Assembly: GCF_000617925.1 (NCBI RefSeq)
Contig: NZ_BAMT01000005.1
Span: forward strand, 124,001-188,000
Origin: Methylobacillus glycogenes JCM 2850
GTDB taxonomy: Bacteria > Pseudomonadota > Gammaproteobacteria > Burkholderiales > Methylophilaceae
DNA length: 64,000 nt
Direction of reading: 5' to 3'
Shown: positions 50,906-58,516 of the stretch, piece by piece
Numbering within the stretch: the stretch's first letter is position 1
Layout of the letters: each line of letters opens with the position of its first letter
Made by a program: the position numbers and the translations under genes
Notes under the pieces: model-generated
The model's input: the letters and a program-made list of their open reading frames with translations, nothing else
The model's database searches: none
What the model was told of the DNA's origin: nothing

Positions 50906-51213
50906 TGAGTAGCTCTAAAAAGGTGCTCTCATTTGATGAGCGCATCTACCACGTTGAGGCTATTCAAAAAGCAGCATATCGATATATAAATATCTTTTGT
51001 ATAGATTTGTCTTACTCAGGGCAATCTATAGAATGCATAATTACGTTCGATAAAGCCGTCACAAATGATGGTGCTGAATACTATACAAGCGAATTCAAAA
51101 AAGAAATATTAGATCAACAGCTTCGTAAAATTATAAAAGAAGAAACTGAGCCAGTAAGGAATCTAATTTTAGGAATAGCATTTTCTAACACTGATTTGCA
51201 TACAAATGAGTAA
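50905..51213 (+). CDS. hxsD: His-Xaa-Ser system protein HxsD
   Basis: 102 aa from the ATG at 50905. It matches the small HxsD family in size and motif: EAIQKAAYRYINIF near residue 20 and FKKEILDQQLRKIIKEETE followed by RNLILGIAFS at the C-terminus. There is no signal peptide, so it is cytoplasmic. HxsD could be a leader-binding or scaffold protein for the radical SAM enzymes (inference). It overlaps hxsA by one base and hxsB by eight. Confidence 0.85.
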   Translation: MSSSKKVLSFDERIYHVEAIQKAAYRYINIFCIDLSYSGQSIECIITFDKAVTNDGAEYYTSEFKKEILDQQLRKIIKEETEPVRNLILGIAFSNTDLHTNE

Positions 51214-52661
51214 GTTTTTACCTATTGAGTCTTACTCAGAAAAAAAAGAATATAAGCTTCTTCCATTTAATTTTGAACGCCTGAGTGATGATAGGTATTT
51301 TATTACCAATCTAGTTGGTGAGTATTTGGTCGTCAATTCATCAGACATCAATAATTTGATCAATAAATCGATTGATGTCACAACTCCATTATTTTCTGAT
51401 TTACGCGCCAAGCATTTTGTAAGATATGCTGGGGAGCAATCTGCATTGCAGTTGTTAGGTTTGAAGGTTAGAACAAAACATTCACGCTTAGCAGATTTTA
51501 CTAGTCTTCATATCTTTGTTGTTACTTTAAGGTGTGATCATAGCTGCCCATATTGCCAAGTTTCTCGAAGAAGTGAGGATACGAGTGCATTTGATATGAC
51601 TCGAGAAATGGCGGATAAGTCTTTAGATATAGTTTTTCGATCTCCTTCGCCGACAATTAAAATTGAATTTCAAGGTGGCGAACCATTACTTAATTTTGAT
51701 TTAATAAAATACATTGTAGTTGAAGCTAATAAAAGAAATCTCATTTCTAAACGACATTTGGGATTTGTTATTGCAACTACATTGTCAATGCTCAGTGATG
51801 AGCATCTTGAATTCTGTAAAGACAACAACATCTCATTGTCATCTTCTTTAGATGGGCCGGAAAGCTTACATAATTCCAATCGCCCTAGGCCAGGTAAAGA
51901 TAGTCATCAAAGGTTTGTAAGTGGACTTAATGCCGCCAGAAATATTCTTGGACATGATCAAGTCTCTGCATTGATGACAACGACGGATAAAAGTCTGCCG
52001 AAAGTTCGAGATATCATTGATGAATACCTAAGGCTTGGGTTTGGTGAAATATTTCTACGCCATTTATCACCATACGGATTTGCAATTAAAACAAAAAAAT
52101 ACTTGGCGTATAACACAGATAAGTGGTTGGATTTTTACAAAGAAGGTCTTGATTACATTATTGAAATTAATAAAGCTGGTGTTAATTTCGTCGAGCAAGC
52201 AACAGCAACTATAGTCGCGAAAATGTTGACCTCAAATGATCCTATGTATGTTGACATGATGAGCTGCAGGGGTGGGTATTGCTGCTATTGTTTATAACTA
52301 TGATGGAGCAGTATATGCTTCTGATGAAAGTCGAATGCTTGCGGAGATGGGGGATAACACATTTCAACTAGGACATGTTTTAAAAAATTCGTATGAAGAA
52401 ATAATGCTTTCTGAAACATTATTGGAAGCATTGGAGGATACTTATACTCAAAGTGTTCCTATGTGTTCAAGCTGTGCTTTTGAAACATATTGCGGATCTG
52501 ATCCTGTATACCATCATGCAATACACAAAGATAAAGTAGGTAGAAAGCCAGATTCCGAGTTTTGTAAAAGAAATATGGCGATATTCAAACATCTGATTGA
52601 TTTGATGGAGTCTGATTCTGATACAAAGAATATTTTTCTTAAGTGGGCAAACAGATGCTGA
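51206..52661 (+). CDS. hxsB: His-Xaa-Ser system radical SAM maturase HxsB (frameshifted in this sequence)
   Basis: About 485 aa. The radical SAM cluster is C110-x3-C114-x2-C117 (TLRCDHSCPYCQ), followed by FQGGEPLLNFD and SSSLDGPESLH. The C-terminal SPASM-like region contains YNYDGAVYASDESRMLAEMGD and MCSSCAFETYCGSDP. The frame breaks near 52264: the second part lies one base forward, so two bases are missing (AGCCCTGCAGG would give SPAG) or one is extra. Two positions where SPASM domains usually carry Cys read Ala and Ser here. It overlaps hxsD and hxsC, implying tight coupling. Confidence 0.87.
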
Positions 52662-53812
52662 AATTAGGTGGCCGGATTATTGAAATAAAGAGTTTGGAAG
52701 AAAAACCTTCGGTCTTGTATAAAATCAGTACTAATCCATTGCTTCCTACAATTTTGGCTTCTTCGAGAGCCTTTTTAGTAAGTTCTAATAATATTCCGGA
52801 CGGGTACGCTCACTATCTTTTCCAAGATGGATTCCATCAGTTTTATAACGCATTGTCGAGAGAAACAAGCTACACATTACTGCCTCCGGAATATCATTAT
52901 TTATCCCATGATGATGTCATTAGTGTCAGCAATAAAAATCTTCGTGTGTTGTATAGAAAAGCCTCACTCCAAAATAGCATCCTCGTAACTGAACAATGTA
53001 ATCACTATTGCCTTATGTGTTCTCAGCCACCAAAAAACACTGATGACTCATGGATGCTAGAGGAAATTAAACACTTGATACCTTTGATTCATCAAGACAC
53101 TAAGGAAATTGGTTTTACTGGTGGTGAGCCGACTTTATATAAAGAGAGGTTTCTTGATATATTAAAATTAACCAAAAATCATTTGCCTAATACAGCTATT
53201 CATATCCTATCAAATGGTCGGAGTTTTAAAGATATAGAATTTGCTAAAAAATATTCAGAAATTGATCACCCCGATATGATGGTTGGGATACCAATCTATT
53301 CTGATGATCCAACCATACATGATTACATTGTGCAATCCCCAGGGGCATTTGAAGATACGCTCATGGGCGTTCTCAATCTAAAAAGGCTGAATCAAAAGGT
53401 TGAAATTCGAGTTGTCCTTCATAAGCAATCCCTACCAAGACTTGTTCAGCTGGCTGAGTTCATTGGTAGAAACCTGTTATTTGTAGATCATGTAGCTTTA
53501 ATGGGTCTCGAAATGATGGGTTTCACGCGCGCGAACCTTGACTCTTTGTGGATAGATCCATTCGAGTACAAGGATGTTTTAAGTGAAGCGACACAAATTT
53601 TGGCAACCTACGGTATCAATGTATCAATTTATAATCATCAGTTGTGTTTAGTTAATAATGACGTAATGCCTTATTACAGAAAATCGATAAGTGATTGGAA
53701 GAATGAGTATGCGGACGAGTGTGATGGATGCTCCAAGTTAAGTGAATGTGGTGGATTTTTTTCATCAGGAATTAAATATGGGTATAGTAAAAACCTAAAA
53801 AGATTTAATTGA
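52655..53812 (+). CDS. hxsC: His-Xaa-Ser system radical SAM maturase HxsC
   Basis: 385 aa from the ATG at 52655, inside the last codons of hxsB (a GTG at 52643 is possible). The radical SAM motif is C115-x3-C119-x2-C122 (TEQCNHYCLMCSQPP), with EIGFTGGEPTLYKERF as the SAM-binding glycine motif. A C-terminal cysteine group (DECDGCSKLSECGGFF) could hold an auxiliary cluster. It is the partner of HxsB; both are predicted to act on HxsA. Last gene of the cluster. Confidence 0.87.
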   Translation: MLKLGGRIIEIKSLEEKPSVLYKISTNPLLPTILASSRAFLVSSNNIPDGYAHYLFQDGFHQFYNALSRETSYTLLPPEYHYLSHDDVISVSNKNLRVLYRKASLQNSILVTEQCNHYCLMCSQPPKNTDDSWMLEEIKHLIPLIHQDTKEIGFTGGEPTLYKERFLDILKLTKNHLPNTAIHILSNGRSFKDIEFAKKYSEIDHPDMMVGIPIYSDDPTIHDYIVQSPGAFEDTLMGVLNLKRLNQKVEIRVVLHKQSLPRLVQLAEFIGRNLLFVDHVALMGLEMMGFTRANLDSLWIDPFEYKDVLSEATQILATYGINVSIYNHQLCLVNNDVMPYYRKSISDWKNEYADECDGCSKLSECGGFFSSGIKYGYSKNLKRFN

Positions 53813-53899
53813 TATAGATGAGTCGATTCCCATAAAAAACCAAAGTTATTTTTATAAATATTTTTTTGGATAGTATCAATCAAGAAACTTGTCCTTCGG

Positions 53900-54187
53900 T
53901 TATCTAACCAGACATGCTTCTAATAACCGTTCCTCAATTATTTCTAGTAGCACTTTCTGTGCACAGAGTAAATTTTCAAGCAGCACTGGTTCGAGGCCTG
54001 CATATTCATGCTCAGTGAATTTCGCTGAATGCATTTCCGAGATGCTGCGCTCTATGAGGTGCGCGATGCCGATAGCACCATAGGTTGCAGTGAGGGCTTG
54101 AGTAGCTTTGTGTGAGGTAGGGCGTTGGCCGTATTCGGCATCTACCCAGAATTCGCCATTAAGCGGGTTGGTTTGCTGTGTCGTCAT
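53900..54187 (-). CDS. Hypothetical protein, 95 aa
   Basis: Not recognised. It is acidic, mostly helical, cytoplasmic, with the C-terminus LLEIIEERLLEACLVR. A near-perfect ribosome site (AGGAGGT) 4 bases before the ATG argues for a real gene. Base composition is close to the chromosome average, unlike the adjacent HXS genes. It is convergent with hxsC. It may belong to an older mobile-element remnant at this locus (inference). Confidence 0.65.
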   Translation of the reverse strand: MTTQQTNPLNGEFWVDAEYGQRPTSHKATQALTATYGAIGIAHLIERSISEMHSAKFTEHEYAGLEPVLLENLLCAQKVLLEIIEERLLEACLVR

Positions 54188-54512
54188 GGTGACCTCCTAT
54201 GGTTTGGAGAAAACCACACGAGGATATGCGGGGTGGCGGGCGCACTCTCGGAACCATGGGAACCGCGTCTGGACTTCCCTTGCGGTATTTTATATCCAGT
54301 CTCAACCCCGCCATAAACTAACAAAGCACTAAAGCTGCGACTGACGGGGACGACAGGCCGCTATGGTATTTAAGAGACCACCAGAATATTCGCTGCTATA
54401 AACCAGTGTCAACCTCAGTTTTAATGCTCAAATCAGAATAGGGAAAAACCAAGAAATATTCAACGATGACATGTAATTATTTAGTTGAAATGGAATTTGG
54501 CGAGGGAACAAC
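54188..54512. other. Intergenic region, probable long leader of the 95-aa gene
   Basis: No gene is supported; short ORFs on the plus strand are antisense to the 95-aa gene and lack ribosome sites. The part next to the gene (54190-54300) is GC-rich and repetitive (GGAACC twice). The remainder is AT-rich. No copy of the tRNA-Lys 3' end was found, so no attR is assigned. Confidence 0.4.
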
Positions 54513-54537
54513 AAAAAAGCGGCAAGCCGGCTTTTTT
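54513..54537. terminator. Terminator (bulged stem), bidirectional
   Basis: AAAAAAGCGGC, loop AA, GCCGGCTTTTTT with one bulged G. It lies 20 bases after the DUF3309 stop on the minus strand. Confidence 0.75.
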
Positions 54538-54556
54538 GTATGGAGATGAGCAATAA

Positions 54557-54715
54557 CTAGATTCGACCTGTTAGCAGCAGCACCAACAGAATAATCACAA
54601 TCAGGCCCAAACCGCCGCTAGGGCCATAACCCCAGTTACGGCTGTAACCCCAGCTGGGGAATGCGCCTATCAACAGCAGAATCAAGATCACTAAAAGTAT
54701 GGTAGATACTGACAT
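54557..54715 (-). CDS. DUF3309 family microprotein, 52 aa
   Basis: Two hydrophobic helices (STILLVILILLLIGAFP and GLGLIVIILLVLLLTG) flank a short loop with SWGYSRNWGYGPSGG. This is the pattern of the DUF3309 family, roughly 50 residues long. AGGAGGGG stands 4 bases before the ATG. It is probably an inner-membrane hairpin protein. The function is unknown; related genes are often stress-associated. Confidence 0.88.
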   Translation of the reverse strand: MSVSTILLVILILLLIGAFPSWGYSRNWGYGPSGGLGLIVIILLVLLLTGRI

Positions 54716-54752
54716 AACGCCCCTCCTAATTTGTTGATGTAAGTTTTTTAGG

Positions 54753-54771
54753 GCGGCCGGGGCCGCTTTTT
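54753..54771 (+). terminator. Orphan hairpin with T run
   Basis: GCGGCCGGGGCCGC is a perfect hairpin followed by TTTTT on the plus strand. No plus-strand gene directly precedes it. It lies upstream of the DUF3309 promoter region. Confidence 0.45.
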
Positions 54772-55125
54772 GCTGGTTGGGCTTTTGCCATCCCCAGCGC
54801 GTATCTTTTACGGCACCCAGTGTGGGGGATATCTCTGCCGTTGCTTATCCGCGCTGTACTGAAAGGCTTGTCAGTGCTGTCTTACAATTTTGCTTTTGTT
54901 TACAGGGGCATGCCTAAAGCCTGCTTTCTCGCTCATGCCTGGCGGCCCTCATTTGCGCTACCATCTTGGCGCTTGGGGTTTGATCTCTGCGCGGTATCTT
55001 TAAACTAATCACCGTAGAGCATCATGCGCTTTTCATGATTTGCGCTTTATCATCTGGCTTGCACATTTTTGCCTGCACGCTTTTAAAGAACCCTTAGCCA
55101 TGCCCCTGCTACCCCCAACCTCAGG
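54772..55125. other. 354-bp intergenic region
   Basis: A 62-codon ORF at 54820-55008 has no ribosome site or recognisable features and is not called. The stretch probably holds the promoter of the MFS gene; no clear -35/-10 pair is seen. Confidence 0.4.
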
Positions 55126-56587
55126 ATGCTTTTTGCCATGACCGCTTTAACCCCACACCACCCGCATGACCATGCCCGCACCCGTTGGCTGGTGCTTTTT
55201 TTACTGTGCCTGGGTGAGCTGATGATAGTGCTGGATACCACCATTGTGAATGTGGCGCTGCCTTCCATACGGCTGATTTGGCGTTTACCGAAACCAGCCT
55301 GGTGTGGGTGGTGAATGCCTATATGCTCACTTTTGGCGGCTTTTTGCTGCTGGGTGGCAGGCTGGGTGATTTTTTTGGTCACAGGCGTTTGTTTTTGCTG
55401 GGCATTGCGGTGTTTACGCTGGCATCGCTGGCTTGTGGCATTGCCAGCACACAGGGGCAGTTGATTGCGGCGCGGGCGGTGCAGGGCCTGGGCGGGGCGG
55501 TGGTGTCTGCGGTGGCATTGTCTTTAATCATGAATTTGTTTACCGAGCAGGCTGAGCGGCCAAGGCCATGGGGGTGTATGGCTTTGTCTGTGCTGGCGGT
55601 GGCAGCCTGGGGGTGTTGCTGGGCGGGGTGCTCACCAGCAGCATGAGCTGGCATTGGATTTTTTTGGTGAATTTGCCCATGGGCGTGCTGGTGTATGCCT
55701 TGTGCCTGCGCCTGCTGCCCGCGCACAGCACTGAGCTGCTGCGGCAAAAGCTGGATATTGGCGGCGCCATCACCATCACCGCCTCTATGATGTTGGCGGT
55801 TTACGCCATTGTGAATGGCAATGAGCTGGGCTGGCTTTCGGCACAGGTGCTGGGGCTGTTTGCGCTGGCGGCGCTGTTGTTTGTGGCCTTTATAGTGCTG
55901 CAATTGCGCGTGAGTGTGCCGCTAGTGCCGCTCAGCTTGTTCCGCAACCGTAATGTGTCTGTGGCCAATGTGGTGGGGGTGTTGTGGGCGGCGGCTTTGT
56001 TTGCCTGGTTCTTTATGTCTGCGCTCTACATGCAGTTTGTGCTGGGTTACGACGCCATGCAGGTGGGGCTGGCGTTTTTGCCTGCCAATATTGTCATGGC
56101 GCTGTTTTCACTGGGGCTTTCTGCACGGCTGGTGATGCGCGTGGGCATACGCACCTCGCTCACTTTAGGGCTGGTGTGCGCGGCGCTGGGGCTGGCCTGG
56201 TTTGCGCGCGTGCCGCTGCATGGTGAGTTTTGGCTAGATATATTCCCGGCCATGATGTTGCTGGGCCTGGGTGGCGGTATTGCCTTTAACCCGCTGCTGC
56301 TGGCAGCCATGAATGATGTAGCGCCGGAAGATTCTGGCCTGGCCTCTGGCGTGGTCAACACCGCCTTTATGATGGGCGGGGCGGTGGGGCTGGCGGTGCT
56401 GGCCAGTTTGGCCGCGCATGTGAGCCAGTTGTGGCTGGCGCAGGGGGCCACGGTGCCGTTTGCCTTGTTGCAGGGATATCAGCTGGTCTTCTTGCTGGGT
56501 GCTGCGGCCGCAGGCATTTCTGCCGGGCTGGCCTTGCTGCTGATGCATGAGCCGCCAGCGGTGCAGGGGCAGGTGGCTGGGCATTAA
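55126..56587 (+). CDS. DHA2 family MFS exporter (EmrB/QacA-like; two frameshifts in this sequence)
   Basis: About 487 aa after correction, 14 membrane helices. Motif D1 (GELMIVLDTTIVNVALPSI), WVVNAYMLTFGGFLLLGGRLGDFFGHRR, and motif C-like GVYGFVCAGGGSLGVLLGGVL identify a drug:proton antiporter of the DHA2 family. Frames break near 55271 and 55559; each is repaired by one G (ATACGGGCTGAT, GAGCGGGCCAAG). The start is the ATG at 55126 or 55138. The substrate is unknown. No regulator is adjacent. Confidence 0.87.
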
Positions 56588-56779
56588 GGTGCGGGCAGTG
56601 TTGCTTGAGTGAGCAAATCTCTTGGGCTGCTAAGTGTGAATTGCGCCTGTAGCGCGTGCTGAGTTTTTCTTTGGTGACAAGAGCTTAATGGCAGTTTTTG
56701 CCCTGTGCTTGCTGGCAAAATATGCGCCAGTTTTGTTCATGACTTGCCATCTCAACCCACGCTTTCAGGTGCCGCTCAT

Positions 56780-57307
56780 ATGTTCATTGCCCATGCTCCC
56801 TCTGGTTATCTACTGGCCCAGGCCATTATCAAAAAATGCCCCAATATAGGCGTATCAACCAAGGCCATTTTGTGGGTGGGCATCATAGGCGCGATATTTC
56901 CCGATATCGACATGCTGTATTTCTACCTCATAGATCACAGGCAGCACCACCATCACACCTACCTCACGCATTGGCCCATTAGCTGGCTGGTGCTGCTGGT
57001 ACTGGCCCTGCTGTTATCGCGCTGGGCCGCGAGCAAAAACCTTGCAAAATTGCTGGGCATTTTTGCCGTGGCCGGGTTTCTGCACCTCATGCTAGATACC
57101 CTGGTAGGCGATGTCTGGTGGTTTGCCCCCTGGGTAGATCAGTCATACCGTTTGTTTACGGTAGAGGCCCTGTACAAGCCCTGGTGGCTGAGCTTTTTTC
57201 TGCATTGGTCGTTTGGCGTAGAGCTGCTGATTTGCCTGGCTGCGGCATATGTTTATCTTCAAAACCGCATGCGAGATTTTGATCTTGAGCAGGGTGGTGG
57301 GCGTTGA
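56780..57307 (+). CDS. Membrane-bound metal-dependent hydrolase (YdjM/DUF457 type), copy 1
   Basis: 175 aa from the ATG at 56780. Conserved features: MFIAHAPSGYLLAQAI, FPDIDMLYFYLIDHRQHHHH, THWPISWL and HLMLDTLVGDVWW. The Asp and His residues form the presumed metal site at the membrane surface, and four helices follow. First of three tandem paralogs and the only one with an intact C-terminus here (LYKPWWLSFFLHWSFGVELL). The substrate is unknown; some family members are SOS-regulated. Confidence 0.83.
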   Translation: MFIAHAPSGYLLAQAIIKKCPNIGVSTKAILWVGIIGAIFPDIDMLYFYLIDHRQHHHHTYLTHWPISWLVLLVLALLLSRWAASKNLAKLLGIFAVAGFLHLMLDTLVGDVWWFAPWVDQSYRLFTVEALYKPWWLSFFLHWSFGVELLICLAAAYVYLQNRMRDFDLEQGGGR

Positions 57308-57357
57308 AGCTAGCTGCAAATTAATCACGCTCACTTAAGCTTTATACAGGCCAGGCC

Positions 57358-57884
57358 ATGTTTATTGCCCATATTCCATCTGCTTATCTACTGGCAAAAG
57401 CCATTACCGCGCAATGCAAGCAATTCGGCCTTTCGGCGCGGGATATTATTGTGGTGGCGGTAATAGGCACGATATTTCCTGATATCGATTTGCTGTATTT
57501 TTATTTCGTTGATGACAGGCAGCATCATCACCATAGCTACCCCACGCACTGGCCTCTCACTTGGCTGGCGCTGCTGATACTTGCCACCCTGTTATGCCGC
57601 CAGGCCTCTGCCAAAAAGTCCGCTGCCATACTCGGCATTTTTGGCATGGCCGCGCTGCTGCATCTGTTGCTGGATAGTGTGGTCGGGGATGTCTGGTGGC
57701 TGGCCCCCTGGGTAGATCAATCATTCAGCCTGTTTACGCTAGAAGCCATTTACCAGCCTGGTGGCTGAATTTCCTGCTGCATTGGTCGTTTGCCGTGGAG
57801 CTGCTGATTTGCCTGGCGGCGGCTTGTGTGTTTATTCAACAGCGCCGCAAGAGATTACAGCGCCATCAGCGGCTTCATCGTTGA
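57358..57884 (+). CDS. Membrane-bound metal-dependent hydrolase, copy 2 (frameshifted)
   Basis: Close paralog of copy 1: MFIAHIPSAYLLAKAI, FPDIDLLYFYFVDDRQHHHH, HLLLDSVVGDVWWLAPWVDQS. The frame stops at 57768 as YQPGG; one added C near 57757 (CAGCCCTGGTGG) restores QPWWLNFLLHWSFAVELLICLAAA and ends at 57884. About 175 aa after repair. It lies 50 bases after copy 1. Confidence 0.8.
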
Positions 57885-57962
57885 GCAGCAAGATGTGGCT
57901 ATTCCTGCATATCCCGGTGTGGTTGATATCTCTAGCCGCATGAAGCTGCTTAAAAACCCATC

Positions 57963-58465
57963 ATGTTTATCCCCCATGCGCCATCAGGTTATCTGTTAGC
58001 CAAAGCCATTATCCGGCCAGCCTGCTCATCCGCTTTTGCCAAGGCCATTATCTTGGTGGGGGTGGTGGGCGCGGTGATTCCAGATATTGATATGGTTTAT
58101 TTTTATCTGTTTGATCACAGGCTGCACCATCACAAATATTTCACGCATTGGCCTATCACCTGGCTGGCGCTGCTGCTGATGGCCACTGTGTTACTGCGTT
58201 GGGCGGCCACTAAAAAGGCCGCCTTTTTGCTGGCGGTGTTTGCGCTGGGTGGCATGCTGCATATGTTGCTGGATAGTGTTGTGGGCGATATCTGGTGGCA
58301 GGCTCCCTGGCTTAAGCAGCCGCTCAAGTTGTTCACCATAGAGGCGGTTTACCAGCCTGGTGGCTGAATTTCATTTTGCATTGGTCGTTTGCCGTGGAAT
58401 TGCTGATTTGTCTGGCGGCGGTTTATGTGTTTTTCAAAACGCCAGCCCAATCAGATAATGCCTGA
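57963..58465 (+). CDS. Membrane-bound metal-dependent hydrolase, copy 3 (frameshifted)
   Basis: Third paralog: MFIPHAPSGYLLAKAI, IPDIDMVYFYLFDHRLHHHK, HMLLDSVVGDIWW. The frame stops at 58367 at exactly the same codon as copy 2 (YQPGG). One C added near 58356 restores QPWWLNFILHWSFAVELL and a stop at 58465. The poly-His segment of copies 1 and 2 is shortened by one His. Downstream it converges on the TonB receptor gene. Confidence 0.8.
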
Positions 58466-58516
58466 CCGCATCAGACGTTAAATCGCGCAGCCAGAAACCA
58501 CCTTGCCTAGCCCAGC

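Noticed and set aside
54820..55008. 62-codon ORF before the MFS gene
   Set aside because: No ribosome site, no family resemblance, and it lies in the probable promoter region.
50376..55125. attL/attR direct repeats bounding the HXS island
   Set aside because: Looked for a second copy of the tRNA-Lys 3' end (GTTCGAATCCCG) downstream and found none; no integrase gene is present.
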